Assembly (NCBI GenBank): GCA_903813345.2
Contig: CAIIXF020000010.1
Coordinates: forward strand, 18,301,181 to 18,365,180
Reading direction: 5' to 3'
Source of the DNA: Owenia fusiformis
Taxonomy: Eukaryota; Annelida; Polychaeta; Sabellida; Oweniidae
DNA: 64,000 nucleotides
Positions within the stretch are counted from its first letter, which is position 1. The number at the start of each line of letters is the position of its first letter. Positions 22,359 to 36,300 of this stretch are shown in pieces. The position numbers and the translations under genes are program-made. A model generated the notes under the pieces. It worked only from the letters and a program-made list of their open reading frames with translations, was not told where the DNA came from and did no database searches.

Positions 22359-25300
22359 ATGGCATTCGTTGTTTTTGGACTGCTTGCCGTTTTGATTTTA
22401 AAAGATAATTTTCAATTATCACAGGGTAAGTTAATATCAATTTATTTTGATTATTTCATGTAATTAAAAAGCAAAAATTTTGAGAAGACACTTTGCAAAA
22501 TTCAAAAGCGGATAGTTTCACTCATGCCCTTGCATGACCCCAACGCTTTGAAAAAGAACGTAATTTCACGTGAATCAATAAACAGATTTTATCTGATAAA
22601 TGTAGAATGCTGTGAGTTTTATTGTATTAATTACATAATCATATATAAAGACTAATGCCTCGGTCACCTTTGATCTATAGCAACCGTACGGCGACAGTAG
22701 CTTCCAAAAATCGAGAGAAATATGCGGCAAAAAGTCACATACGATCCTAGTGTGAGCCAACCACCCGGCTGTGCAGTACGATGTAGAATTTCTATATCGA
22801 TCTTGTAAAGCTACGGCCGCCGTAGAGCAAATATGACAGAAGCTGAGCTTGTATTCGTGAATGCAACTAACGCCTGTCGGCTACCGGATTAACTTACTAT
22901 TTTATGGGTAACTCATTTAAATATGAATAGTACCTGCCACTATTACATTCATATTTAAATGAGTTGGCCATGGAATAGTAGGTTAATCCGGTAGCCGACA
23001 GGCGTTAGTTGCATTCGCGAATACAAGGTTATTCACGAAAAGATTATAAATCAATGTATTTAGACACCATTAACTAAACCTATTTTTCAATTTTTTCTTA
23101 TCAGGTAGTCCTGCGACGCCTTGTACATTCAACGGGCAGTACCTCAGAGATAACGTAGATGATTGCACGTTCCATAGATGCCTCTACAACGCCTATTTAC
23201 AACTGGTCACGACAGAGTTTCAGTGCGCGACGGGGACTGCAGTCCCAGATACGTATTCCGATGGGATTTCCAACCCATGTTCCAAAGTGGTGACCCAATG
23301 TAACAGCGATGCTGTTCAGTCTTGTAAGTGATACAAATGGCTATATTTTCATTGGGTTCGAGCATTATTAAAGGCCCAGATCCGGACCAACTTCTTTGTT
23401 TGACATGAGTTTTTAGGGTTACCCCTTGTGCTATCAAATGGTATTGATCGAGTGTGTATTATTTTTATAGTGAAGTGAATAGAATTATCTCGCAACCTCA
23501 GTTATATCACAATTTAATTTAAAGCCTAACATGTGTCTTTAAAGATCATCAAAATAGAGATTTTCCTCATTCAAATATCCGTCAATAGTGCAAGACAAAA
23601 TAGTTCAAAAAACGTAGAATGTTATTATGACGTGCATGGACCTGGGGACAATTCGGGAAATGCAGGCTAATCTCAGCTTTAAACGTTGATATCTGCCTTA
23701 TTTAAAAAGCTAACTATGTGCTTTATACATCATTTTGAAGTATTTTTTATTCGCATTTAACTGAAACTATTTTCCTTGAAAAGTTAGATGGGATTTACCA
23801 TATTTTTAAAGTTAAATGTACCCCGACATCGTCAAATACGCTGTAAGACGTAACATTTCACGCTTGCACAGTTCGTTGAAATCGGGATAACTTTTGAAAT
23901 ACTGATCAGAATTTTACTAAAATTTCACATTTTATTCAATAGAACATGTGCATTTATGACGTCACAATTGCATAACTGCTACAGTTCAAATTGTCTTATA
24001 TGAACGCTTTTAAAAGACAAGCAATAAGTTTACCTTTACTTAAAGGCCCCGTATAAAGTTTAAACCACTTTGGCTTATATTGTAGTCTTACCCAATGTTA
24101 TCAAAGTGTGATATGTGAAACTTTTTTTTTAAATTTCAAAAAGTGGTTTTTGACTTTTTGTTCCAAAATTTGTGATTTTATTTAAAACCAACTTTTAGAG
24201 GTCACTTATATCTTCTAATTAGCCACAATTCATACCAATGCATAGCATTCATCCTCCCATGTTTTTTGCCGAAAAAATTAAGAAAATCGGTTCATAAATA
24301 AGCGTGAAATGAACTTATCAGTACATGAAAATAGTTCTGAGAAAAATGCATTTCAAAATTTTAGTTCTCATAGAAACCAATGGTACAATGATACATAAAA
24401 CATAAGTTATTCTTCCTTTTAACCTGGTTAGACAATCAACATTGTTTTTTTATGAAAGTCTAGCATATTTAGAAAAGATTGACATCGAAAAAAAAATTTC
24501 AATTTTGTTCAAAAAGTTTTTGGTACCTTAGTGACATCACTAATGGAAGTGGCCCATTAAATATAGCATTTTATTATTGAAATAGTGTGTCCTTTGTTCA
24601 ATCTTTGCATTGGTGTTAAAAAGACAATCTTTTTTGAAATGCACTAAGAAATATTTGATGATTAAGAAATTTCAATAATTTTCCTGACAAATAGTAAATG
24701 AATGATAAAAAAATATTTTCAAACTTTAGACAGGGACTTTAACCTTCTAATTTAGGTCTGATTTCAAAAAAAAAATTAACTGCACAATATTGTCATGGCC
24801 AAATTTACAAAACAATAACCGATTTTTTTATTTTTCAAATAATAGCAAAATAAGAGCTGATTTTAGAGACTTGAAAAATGTAACGCATCGATTGTTTACC
24901 ACAAATTCCATACATATCAATTTTTACTAACGCCCCGAGTGGATTTCCTGACCGTTTTTTAAAAATCAAAAACATTTTAGAAAGATATTGTCCTCGAGAT
25001 CTTGTTGCTCTGTGAATTTTAACAGGATTGAATAAGGATAAAGCATCTTATTTTTAGGTTGACTAAACTTGACAAAATGTAACGCCTGTCGTTTTTGACG
25101 TTATAAGTCTCTTTGCGCCCTATACTGCCCATTGTTTTGTTTTGGTATTTTGACGCCATAATGTTACGCTAATTGTCCCCAGTTTCGTGCAACGGTTTTA
25201 TACAATCTGACATCATAGTGTTGTAATTTACTATTAACATAAAACAATACATTATTTGAACTATTTAGGTTGTGACTTTCACGGTCAATTTATTCGGGAT

Positions 25301-28197
25301 AAATCTAACCGTTGTTACTACTGGTGGTGTCAGCAGCGAGCAGATCTCAGCCTCTATTCGATTCTATGGCCATGTGCCGCTGGGGCTGGTTTACCACTAG
25401 ACTACTCCGATGGAAGATCTAATCCATGTGTCGAGTTCGTAGTGCCGGCTAACTGTAAATTAAATGGAGGTAGCTTTGAACCAGAATGCAACGCAGACAC
25501 ACCGACAACTACACCAATTAATGTACCAACCACCACCACAACTGTACCAACCACAACAACAACTGTACCGACCACAACAACTGTACCAACTACCACTACA
25601 ACTGTACCAACTACCACTACAACTGTACCAACCACTACCACAACTGTACCAACTACTTCTACAACTGTACCAGCTACTACCACAACTGTACCAACCACTT
25701 CAACAACTGTACCAACTACTTCAACAAGTGTACCAGCTACTACCACAACTGTACCAACCACTTCAACAACTGTCCCAACTACTTCAACAACTGTACCAAC
25801 CACTACAACAACTGTACCAACTACTTCAACAACTGTACCAACCACTACAACAACTGTACCAACTACTTCAACAACTGTACCAACCACTACAACAACTGTA
25901 CCAACTACTTCAACAACTGTACCAACCACTACCACAACTGTACCAACTACTACAACAACTGTACCAACTACTACAACAACTGTACCAACAACTACCACAA
26001 CTGTACCAGCTACTTCAACAACTGTACCAACCACTTCAACAACTGTACCAACCACTACAACAACTGTACCAACTACTTCAACAACTGTACCAACTACTTC
26101 AACAACTGTACCAACCACTACCACAACTGTACCAACTACTACAACAGCTGTACCAACCACTTCAACAACTGTACCAACTACTTCAACAACTGTACCAACC
26201 ACTTCAACAACTGTACCAACTACTTCAACAACTGTACCAACCACTACAACAACTGTACCAACTACTACAACAGCTGTACCAACTACTTCAACAACTGTAC
26301 CAACCACTTCTACAACTGTACCAACTACTTCAACAACTGTACCAACCACTACAACAACTGTACCAACTACTTCAACAACTGTACCAACCACTACCACAAC
26401 TGTACCAACTACTTCAACAACTGTACCAACCACTACAACAACTGTACCAACAGTGCCGACAACAACGACTGAACCTAGCACAACAGCAGCACTGACTACC
26501 ACCCCTACAGAACCTACCAAAATCGTCTCCACTACAACAACAACTGTACCAACAACAAAAGCTGTATTAAACTCAGAGGTTGCACGAGGCCTGGAACTTT
26601 TAGCTATGTTTAGTTTCCAGGTATGTTGTCAACGTCTACCAACAATCTTGTCACTTCTATGTTTTTACTTTGTGTTTCATTCCCATATTAGTCATTCTAT
26701 CAGTTTTGAACCCAACGATTGTGTATAAATCGAGTTAAAAATAGTGAGGCTTCTTTGGCCTAGTATTATAGGACCGTGAATTATTTGTAGAATGAATCGT
26801 GGGAGTTTTTTCATCCATTTCGCTTTCTCATCTTATAAACACTTTAAAATACCCTTTAAAACATTTATGATTGCACCATATAATCCCAAAAAAATATTTC
26901 TCATTTTCAAAGATTACCTATGGATTAACACCCAGGTATTGTTATTTTTAAACTTCAGAGGGCTTGGAATCAATGATTACGGACGCTTTTGAATAATATA
27001 AATGCTGTTTTAAATAGGTTTCAATTAAGTGTGCCAATAATTTCTCAAATTGTGTAAATGGTACGCATTCCTTTATCCCTAAAATCGTCTCTTTGACGAA
27101 TTTCCCATAGTAGTCCAATGGTATAGTTCGAAGCAGATTTTGAGATAACAGAAAAGTTAATCATTAATACACACCTTATAGAGTAGTGATATAAACCAAA
27201 ACAACCCAATAAGGTGAAGATGAAAAACACAAGCAAAATGCATGAAAAAACTCACCCGATTCATTCTACAACTCGCGGTCCTTTAGACATCATGGAGGTA
27301 AAGTTACAATTTAAAAAAAAACCACTTAAACATGAACATGTAGAATTATGGATTAGTTCTCCCATTTGTAGTATTGACTTGGCCGATTGAGTTTATAAGT
27401 ATTCGGGAAATAATTTTAATTGTCCCCGGGAAGGTGAATTGAGAGCGGTCGAGGGTCGAAATATTACATGGTCACGTATAGCACTTGAGGTTATCTTAGA
27501 AACGTGTAACTTCACCTCACTAGGAAGGTTGAGCTACACGTTTTTAGAGATATGGTACGTGAACATTTAGAATTATGGTCCTCTATGGATTAGTTCTACC
27601 CTCCGTTGTATTTACTTGCCCGTTTAAGAATAACGGTATAAAAAATAGTTGTAACTAGTTTCTTAGAAAAGCAATTGCAATTGGACCATCATCCCGTGGC
27701 ACATAATATTACACGTTCACGTAACGTTATCTTAAAAACGTGTAGCTTAACTTCCATATTCTCCGAGAACACACGTGAAACCCTAAAAAGCAAACGCTCA
27801 ATGGTTAGCATCAAAATAAAGCCTGGGCATGAATCTATCTATAAAATATCTTGATTACTTTTAGTCGGCAGCTGAACAAAAACAACAAGAGGACGTTACT
27901 ATTGCGACGGGAACAAGTGTCCCAATTGCAGTGTTGTTAGTAACGGGTGGTGTAGTTACCGCCTTGCTATTGTATAGACGACGCAAACGCAAACAAAGCC
28001 AACAAGAACTCGAAGGAGACGAGCTCGAAGACGAAAATATGGATAAAGATAATGAATCTATTACTCCATCGCATGCATCAATTGCTTTGGAGACAAGACC
28101 ATCAAATGAAGACCATGTACCGCATCTACAAAAGCAGAGCAGTTCATGTTCGATGCCACCTGTAGAGTCTGTAGATGTTGGATTTCATTACGTATAG
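22359..28197 (+). CDS. Mucin-like single-pass membrane protein with two Cys-rich modules
   Basis: Exons 22359-22425, 23105-23323, 25269-26620 and 27865-28197 join in phase to give 656 residues. Residues 1-22 (MAFVVFGLLAVLIL...) are a signal peptide. Two homologous Cys modules follow, about 29-88 and 97-160, sharing C-x-F-x-GQ-[YF]-[LI]-RD, a C-x4-C or C-x3-C pair and YSDGxSNPC. The Cys spacing recalls chitin-binding peritrophin (CBM14) domains, but the match is loose. About 44 copies of a 7-residue TTSTTVP/TTTTTVP repeat form a Thr/Pro stalk suited to O-glycosylation. Exon 4 encodes a membrane span (about 565-583), a stop-transfer RRRKRKQ and an acidic Ser-rich tail without a known signalling motif. 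Likely a surface receptor or glycocalyx protein; the ligand is unknown. Confidence 0.85.
22848..23027. mobile_element. 180-bp MITE with about 48-bp TIRs in intron 1
   Basis: Begins CTTGTATTCGTGAATGCAAC and ends with the inverse; the arms share AACGCCTGTCGGCTACCGG. A second copy lies at 53432-53588. The centre holds another inverted pair, TCATTTAAATATGAAT and its inverse. No coding capacity. Confidence 0.88.
23324..25268 (+). other. Intron 2 of the mucin-like gene, with dispersed repeat copy B
   Basis: Bounded by gtaagt and TTTAG. The segment about 24185-24655 matches copy A at 9405-9715 word for word in several blocks but is longer. The rest is AT-rich with no exon seen. Confidence 0.7.
25530..26456 (+). 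repeat. Coding minisatellite, 21-bp unit, about 44 copies
   Basis: Unit ACAACTGTACCAACTACTTC (20 of 21 bases) encodes Thr-Thr-Val-Pro-Thr-Thr-Ser/Thr. Copies vary mostly between TCA/ACA/ACC codons, that is Ser or Thr. The period is a multiple of three, so gain or loss of units keeps the frame. It lies wholly in exon 3 of the mucin-like gene. Confidence 0.95.
26770..27282. mobile_element. MITE-like element, about 513 bp, in intron 3
   Basis: AGGACCGTGAATTATTTGTA...GAGTTTTTTCAT at 26770-26812 is the inverse of 27240-27282 over about 43 bp with few differences. The inside is AT-rich with no open frame. TTA-like bases flank it. Confidence 0.75.
27331..27762. repeat. Old direct duplication, offset about 225 bp, in intron 3
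   Basis: GAACATGTAGAATTATGGATTAG...ATATTACATGGTCACGTA...TTATCTTAGAAACGTGTA (about 27331-27520, pieces) is repeated in diverged form from about 27558 to 27755. Non-coding. Confidence 0.6.
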
Positions 28198-29818
28198 TAA
28201 TAGACAACGTTTTCTGTACCAAAGAGCAGCTAACATGGATATGTATACGTACTTTCTACCAAATTTAAACTCTTACATTGGTATTCTTTATTGAACACGC
28301 CTGAAAAGTAAATAACGTTCTCTGGACAGTGGTACTTGCGCTTTGGTAAAATCGGATATAAATAGGCTAGTGAGGTATAACAGTGACTAAGTTGAGGGAG
28401 ATTCGATATTGAATTAAGCGAAATGTAGCTATGCAATGCAAAAGCAATAGGGAGCATACATCGGGTTTCTCTGCCCAACTTAAAATTTTAAAGATAGTTG
28501 ATGTTTACCATCTTAATGTTCTCATATTCATGTTCAAATGTTTAAGAAAAAATCAAAATTGATTTTCCAGTTATCTTTTTTGTAATTATTATAAATGCAA
28601 TATGGACATTCATCATCATTTCACTCGGCAAGTGAATGATGTCCATATCTCCAAATTTAACACTTACTATTGAAAGAAAAGTATTTTTGTACAAGGTGAC
28701 CTTATATGGAATGAAACACCATCTGATATCAAAACCTCAAAAAGCATCCCTATTCTCAAAAAGTCATTTAAAGATTATCACTGCAATCTATACTTGGAGG
28801 AGTAGTTCCTTGAAGTACTGTACAATCTCATCAGATGTTATCATGTTATACTATTTGATAATGTTATATTGAAATTTATTCTATTACTCTACACATTTTT
28901 ATTGCTTGCACCTGTTATTGTAGAAGAGACCTTTAACCATTTCCATTAAATCAGTTTATTTTCTCAATTATGTACAATATCATACTTTACAAAATTACAA
29001 GTACACTTCTTATAATATTTCACAAATCATTGTAAATACCATTATGTGGCACCTAATACTCCCTCTTGGGGGTCATAGCCACTACAAACTGTAAATATGT
29101 TACATTGATTTTAATAAAAAAGAGAGTGGTGCCAACATCATGTCTAATGCAGAATAAAGACATACATTTTCTCTATAAATCATGCTTGGAAACAGACAGA
29201 TATTTATCTAACTCAACAACAAGATCCAATAGTATAGTTTCCATATAGATTTTGAAATCGCGCTAAATCTCGTTTTTCGTGAGATTTTAAGAGACTTGCA
29301 TATTTGACCTCTAATGACTTACATTGCCTTCTTTTAAATGGCATATTTGAATTCAGTGAAATGTTTTCTCCTGTAGCTAGCTTTGATTTACACAGTTATG
29401 TAATTTGAATAATTTTCTATGACAAATTCAAAAAACTTGGGCCAAATATCCATAGATGCAATGCTAAAATTTTTTAAAACCTTGCATTATTTGTATGTCA
29501 ACCAACATTTGCATGTTTAATCACAACATGTACATAAACAGGGTCATCATGTGGTATATCATTCAAGTTTTATACAGATTCAACTAACAAACTTTCATAA
29601 ATCATGAAATTAAGCCACTTTTCCAGGATTTTAGCATGCAAGTGAATGGAACTCTAGCCCAAATTAAAAGCTGAATAAAAGATGGCAGCACTAGATTTCA
29701 TTGATTTTTATGCTATTTAGAAACTATCCTATTATGGATAAAGTACACGGTCGATAACTTAAGTCACATAACTACAATATTTCATATAATTTTTCATAAT
29801 ATTATTCATAATATTCTT
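28198..29818. other. 3' spacer of the mucin-like gene
   Basis: AT-rich sequence between the convergent ends of the mucin-like (+) and receptor kinase (-) genes. A hairpin (ATGGACATTCATCATCATTT against AGTGAATGATGTCCAT) lies at about 28600-28645. No gene is seen. Confidence 0.45.
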
Positions 29819-30121
29819 TATTCTATTCCAAGTAGAGTTTTAGGGAGATAAGTTGTTAAGATATATTCCGTATCCTGATTTTGAGGTTTCCATATCCCGA
29901 ACCTCCATATCTCCCGCCATATCTCACGCTCCAGGGCATATCTTCCCGCTTCGAAAAAAAATTTGAAAAAGTTAGAAAAAATAAAAAATGTGAAAATAAA
30001 TTGAAAAAAATAAAAAATTGAAAAGAAAAAAAATTGTAAAAAATTCGAAAAATGAAAAAATAAAAAAAAATTGAAAAAAAATTGAAAGAAAATTAGAAAA
30101 CTCTACTTGGAATAGGATAAA
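29819..30121. mobile_element. MITE with 27-bp TIRs, AT-rich core
   Basis: TTATTCTATTCCAAGTAGAG at 29817-29836 is matched in inverse by CTCTACTTGGAATAGGATAA at about 30101-30120. The core is a GAAAAAATTG low-complexity tract plus CATATCYCCCGC words. Confidence 0.72.
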
Positions 30122-30124
30122 GAA

Positions 30125-30251
30125 GTTATGCACGGTCGGTTTGGATATTGGGTTCATCCCTCGTGAGATATGCACATCTACCTTCGGTCCCTACGGTCCC
30201 TCGGGTAGATATGCATATCTCCCTCTGGATAAACCCCTCCCAGTACATAAC
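30125..30251. mobile_element. Short palindromic element, GTTATGCACGGTCGG family
   Basis: Left end GTTATGCACGGTCGGTTTGG, right end (inverse strand) GTTATGTACTGGGAGG. The same two unlike ends, in opposite order, bound the element at 63424-63564. The centre is a palindrome of GGTCCCTACGGTCCCTCGG type. It abuts the preceding MITE. Confidence 0.75.
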
Positions 30252-30376
30252 ACTTATATATCACTGAATAAAATATTTACAGAAACTCTGTTTTTTCTAC
30301 ATATTGATATAACCCGTATAGGCTCCTAACCTGAGATCCATAGGCTGAAAATAGAAATAGCGTTCATCATTTCGCA

Positions 30377-33300
30377 TTACACATCGGAATCAAAAACGGG
30401 GTTGATATAGGCATCATGTTTTACATTGATATAACTGTGTGCAATTTTACCCCAGTCGTATTCACGTTTGAATGATTGGCCAGAATATGACTGTTTCTTA
30501 TTGAGATCAGTATGGCGATGGTACATTGTTAAAGCTGACGCTTGTGTATACATATTTGTAGCAGCATCTGCCTTTCTCTCGAACAATCTTTGAAGACGAG
30601 ACCCATAACGCGACTGACTTATCCATTTTGGTTGTTGTTGTTGTTGTTGTTGTTGACTCTGCCGCACAGTGGTGGAGGTATGGAGTACTTGGTCGCGCTC
30701 TTCGATCTCCTCCAGAATATTTCTTTCCTTTACTACGATCTCTGCAAAAGTGGGTCTTTCATGAGCATCACTGTTCCAGCAAGACCACATAATCTCGTAT
30801 CTTAAAAGTCAATCAATGCAACATTATACAAAATAATGATTTAAAAATTTCGAAAGAACCGCGAGTTCATGTCATATAAGTATATTGATTGATGAACTAT
30901 AATTGATGTTTAATAAACGAATGTATCTTGACATGATTGATTTGTTAATTTTCTCAAATGTGGTCATATTTGGTCCAGCCTGTGCATGCTTACATTGTAT
31001 TAGTATTTGTCTGTAAAACCTACATTTCATTTGGTAGACTTGTTGGTTTGTCCAATCGATGTCCAGACAACACATACGACTTTATATCATATGAATCTAC
31101 ATCGGCGTATGGTGTGCCCCCTCTCGTAAACACCTCCCATACTACTACACCATAAGACCACTGAAAATGATTCAAGTCAAAATGTTTATGGCTGGATGTA
31201 TAATTTATAGTCTCAAGTGAGTGTCCGGTATACCATGATGGAATGACTTAATCGATTTTCTAACATAGTCGCTTCTTTTTGGAAGTTGATTTTGACACAT
31301 ATATCGTGAAGTATATTACCACATCAGACATGCTGCTATATTTTCCATCTCGCAAACTCTCAGCAGCCATCCATCTGACAGGCAGGGGACGAGATAGGGT
31401 TGTGTCCATGTAGTATGTATCACAATAGATGTCCCTTGACAGGCCAAAGTCAGCTATCTTTATGGTCAAATCGGAAGATACCCTGGATATAATTATATGT
31501 TAATGATAAGTGCATTTGAAATCAAATAATAAATTACCAGTAATATATCAGAAATGTATTTTCAAGTAGTTCTTATGAAGCAATATGCTGAATTTAGGTA
31601 TGTACAATCTGATTTGATTTTATCCCTACACTTATCAGGGTCGTAGCCAGCTTTTCAGTCAGGGAGGGGAGGGGGGGGGGGGCTGCGATGAGATCGCCCC
31701 CAAAAATTGGTTTTCAGTCAGGGGAGGGGGTGCGATTGTGAAATAAACAAGGCAAAAAATTAGATTTATTTTTGAATGAAGAAGCTTCAAATAAAAAGCA
31801 TTTAACTGTTTAAAAGCTATTTTCTTCTTTTTTTCTCATGGTTTTATTTTTTATTGGTTATGGCCACATAAGGAATTATTTCTCTCATTGTGATATAATT
31901 TATCATATGAGGTAGGAAATAATCCACACGTGGGATCCTAATTATTTATCATTCAGTTTGTCATGTAAAGGATTGGTATCGATAAGGTGAACTGAATTCA
32001 ATGACGTTTTTATGCTAAACTAATTGTTGAAAAAATTATAGTATTACCATTAAAAGAATGACGATTAAATTGACAATGTGAAAATTCACCATATCGATAC
32101 CAATCCTTTACACGATGACCAGATACAGTGACACATTTGAAACTTACTATATAGTAATATTTTCTTTTAAACATGCCTACGCAGTGACAGGAATAGGTAC
32201 CTGTGTATATGTGATTTCGGTAATGGACTTATGTAAACTAATAAACGAGGTCATTGCTTTTTGAATATTTTCCAATAGATAACTAAAGCATCAATGATAA
32301 CTCACATACAGTTTCTTGCTGCTAAATCCCTGTGTACAAATCTTTTATACGCAAGATACTCCATCCCACTGGCTACTTGAAGACAAAAGTTAAACAACTC
32401 CAGTGTGCTAAATACCTAGAACATAAAAGATAAAAGGTAAAGTTGGAATTTTGAATATCTTCCCTTGATCTGCTCAGTTGCTAATTGGAGAGAACATAAC
32501 AATTCGTGTTGGTGTTATTAATTTATTTTAATATTAAATAATTAAAATAATATCAATTAGCAAGTTTGGTAGTTATATCTGAACACAAATATCGATCTTG
32601 AACTAAAGGGAAGTAGACTTACATGCTTTTCATCCTGCACATACGATTTTAAATCTTTGTTAGCCATATGGGGGAGTATGACATACGGGATATCATTGTC
32701 CAGGGCAACTCCAATCAGGTTCAGGACATTTGGATGCTCGAAATCCTTCATAACCAAGGCCTCCTTCATGAAATCTGAGAGATCGTTTTCAGAGCAATTT
32801 GACTTTTTGATAGTCTTTATTGCTACATCTTGGTCGTGTACGATTCCTTTGTAAACAATGCCAAATTGACCTGTTCATGAATAAAAAATGTCGTTTTGTG
32901 AAAACAAGCTTTAGATTGGTTAATTCCACCAAAAAAATATGTCTATATATAATACATTAAAGCTGCACTATACTTAAGTTAGAAGAAAAATAAGAAAATA
33001 ATCATTGAAACATGTTACTCACACACTTGCTCAAATATGACACAAAGTTTGATTTGCTTTAATATTGAATCAAGAAAACAATAACTCAAATAGGAAAAAG
33101 CATTTGAATTTCTGAGATCATTAGACATGCATGCACATGTTAAACAAAGTGCATATTTCAAATTACTATTGATTTAAAAGATGGCGACACTTCTATAAAA
33201 ATGAATGTATCATGTAATACAAACAACTTCGCCATCTTTCAATGACATTGATAAAACCTTGATATATAAATCTTGAAAGATCAAAAATGTTTTTTGATAA

Positions 33301-36300
33301 TTTATTGTAAGCTTTGCTGTGGTCCATTTGAGCTGTTGTTGGAGTCAAATGAAAGATATGTCTTTTATCAATGCATTGGTCATACTATGAAATTTAAATG
33401 TAAGTCTTTATTTTGCCCAAAAAAGTTCAAAATTCCCAAAGTGGGCCTTTAAGTTATAAGCATTGAAGGAGATAACTACAAATTGACTTTTAAATTTACC
33501 TTGTCCAAGTACCTCTTCTATTTCAATGTCACTGTATTGTAGCTTTCTATCTCCAAGCATTGTAAACAAGGCATCACCAAGAGCTGATAACTTAATACGA
33601 GAGTCAACTATAACAGAAGGTAACATTTAGCACTATTGCAGACAAGTAAGATAGTTAGTATGAATATGTAAAAATACAGATATTAATTGAAGCTTTAAGC
33701 TTGGAGTGACAAATTGAAGACTTATAAATACATATAGCTATGGTGTGCCTACCATATTCACCGTCATCTCCTAGCACTGTCATATTTATGAACCCCATCT
33801 CTTTTAACTTGCGTTGCTTGCATCTTCTTACAGTGCATACTGTTACCACAGTAAGTAAAAGGAATGCAGCGGCTGACAAAGATACGATCAATACCATGGG
33901 AACATATCTTACGTGACCAACTGCATACTGTCTTCCAGTGTCTCCTACTCGTGCCTTGGAAAATAAGTGCCAAATAATCACTCAAAATACATTAACGTTT
34001 AATGTCGGTAATCTTTGGACGCAGTGTTGTTTTGGGGACCCTGATGAGGGGTAAAGCCTGCTTAAAGTACAGTGGATGGAGCTCCCATCAGAAATGAAAT
34101 AAAACTGTTGCATAAAATCGCTTTGGTTTGTGCATCGTATTTCCTTATGAAGCATTCCAAGAGAAGGTTTTACAACACGTTTAGATCTAGAATGAGGCTA
34201 AGGACGCAATATAATAATAACAATGGTTCAAATATTTTTACCATTGTGTATAGTGACAAATCTGGTCCTGCTCCAAGTTTTCCATACCCTGGTTCTTCAT
34301 CCGGAAGCTTACATATCAACTCCCTTGCAGTGAGCAGTTGTATTTTACATACTCCATCCCCAACCTGGACCTGCATATCTTCTGCACTGACACCTTCAGA
34401 GGGAGTTGTCACCTGGAATGAGTTGTTAGTTTAGAACTATATTATATAATCAGAGCCAGAAGTATGATTAAAAGTTAATTAATATTTGATATAAATGATA
34501 TTCTCACCGGTATCGACAAGGTCATTTTCCGGAACCAAGTGTTAGCGTAAAATACACCATTTAACCTTCCAAGTTCAAGGTCTGGGAAAACTTGCAATTG
34601 GGTGTTGGTGCTATTGGGCAGTGCTTCTGTAAGATTTTTAAATGTTTTGACACCATCCAGACGGAGTCCACTCCAGAAACGTGTTCTTGAAAGTGCTGTA
34701 GTGACATTTTGCCCTGTGATATTCACGATGTCATTTACGACTTTACTCAAGTTTGGTACTGGACAATTCATCAACTCCATACTTTGAGTAGTACAGACCT
34801 ACAAATTAAACATCCACATATTTGTAGGGAAAATAAAACCAAGAACGTCTATCTCGAGATAGAACACACTACTATACCTTGCATTTGGCTTTCATGAGCA
34901 ACCCATTTGGCTTATTAGTAATGATTATATATTTGTTTTTATTTGTCTGTTCCTTATTAATGGTTTATCGGTTGAAAGTTAGATGTTGATAAGGTACTTT
35001 CAAAAATATACTAAACAATCCAATTAGACAAACAAAGTATCTTATGCATTTCAAGTTGTTAGGTATGGTAGTGTGTAGAAGTACTTGCTAAAACATAACA
35101 CATTATACTGAGTATTAACTTCATTCGAGTATACAAAGTAATCAAACCATGCTTTACCTGTTTAAGATTTGATTGGACAAATGTATTTTCATACTGTACT
35201 TCAATTGTTATAACAGGGTCACTAACAGACGTGAGGTACCTCCCAACTATAGCGATGTTAACACCGCCACTGAAATGCAAATTCAAAAGCTAATTGAGGA
35301 CTAAGCGACTTTGATGTTCCAAGGATGTCATCGATGTGAAATGACCAACTAATAAATGAAGAAAATATCTTTATATACTGAAACAAACCAGCCAAAGACA
35401 AAAAAACAAGATGTAAAAAATTAATTACAGGTTCAGTGAATTGAACCTGGGACCTCTCAGTCACTCGTCCCATTATCTACTGCTGAGCTATAAATGCCAA
35501 AAAGGAATGGACATTCATGATCAGTAGTAGCAGATTGCTTTCCAGGATGGTAGCATAAATAAATCATAAATGGGCATGTACCATTTTTTCCTAAGAGTGG
35601 AGTGTGTATAATGTATACTCCACTAGACATTATTTCAACATTAGATAAGATCGACAAATTGGCGAGGCAAATTACAAAGACAAGGCAAATCTTGAGCCAA
35701 AGATGATTCTATAGTTCTACAATACAATCAATAGGACATAATCCACATCGTTCGAGTAGAAAACCATAGCAGATATAGTAAATGTACCTGACAGGGGACC
35801 TGTTGTTTAGTACTTCAATAACCACTGGATTCTCCATATATGTATATGTTGAGTTTACATTATCAAGGGTGCGGTTTAGTTTGGCGAAATCGAGATATAC
35901 TTCAATTTTTCCACGACCAGTGACCTCCGAACGTTGTGCGCTACAGTTTACTATAGATGTCATGCCATCTGCCTCGGTCGTATTGCTACAAACATATGCA
36001 TTTAGTAGTCAAAACGGTGCCGTCAAAACTGTCTCGCAATTAGACTGAATGACAAATGAATGACAACTGTTCTGCCGTTAGAATCATTAAGTTCTTACCT
36101 AGTGATGTTACATGGCACTCCAACAACATTTACTGTAACCACTGTTTCATGAAGTCTAATGTGTTGCAGTTCAATGCTGATCATGGTACCTCCCGCCATA
36201 GGACCAAAATTGGGGTAAATATGCGCGATATAGGGAGCCTTAAATATAGATAATCATGGTAATATATAGGCTCATTGGAAGCTTAGATATGGAATATACA

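Larger units (their letters stand above)
31024..33607 (-). other. Kinase-domain exon block of the receptor kinase
   Basis: Exons 9 to 13 encode most of the tyrosine kinase fold, which finishes in exon 14. The introns are 630-1100 bp apart from one of 159 bp (31161-31319). The glycine loop is split between exons 9 and 10 within GQ|G. Met after HRDLAARNC is split between exons 11 and 12. In exon 13 [26 protein letters not shown] is the kinase lobe after DVW (26 residues at exon start; key residues W-S-x-G-V and TRGxTPY). All invariant residues (Gly loop, Lys, Glu, HRD Asp, Asn, DFG Asp) are present, so an active enzyme is expected. Confidence 0.9.

Noticed and set aside
25402-26532. Minus-strand Val/Gly-rich frame and a plus-strand Gln/Leu-rich frame over the 21-bp array
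   Set aside because: Shadows of the Thr-repeat exon. Only the Thr frame links to the signal peptide, Cys modules and membrane span.
35420-35498. tRNA gene with A and B boxes
   Set aside because: Acceptor and T stems do not pair and the sequence sits in an intron; a SINE remnant fits better.
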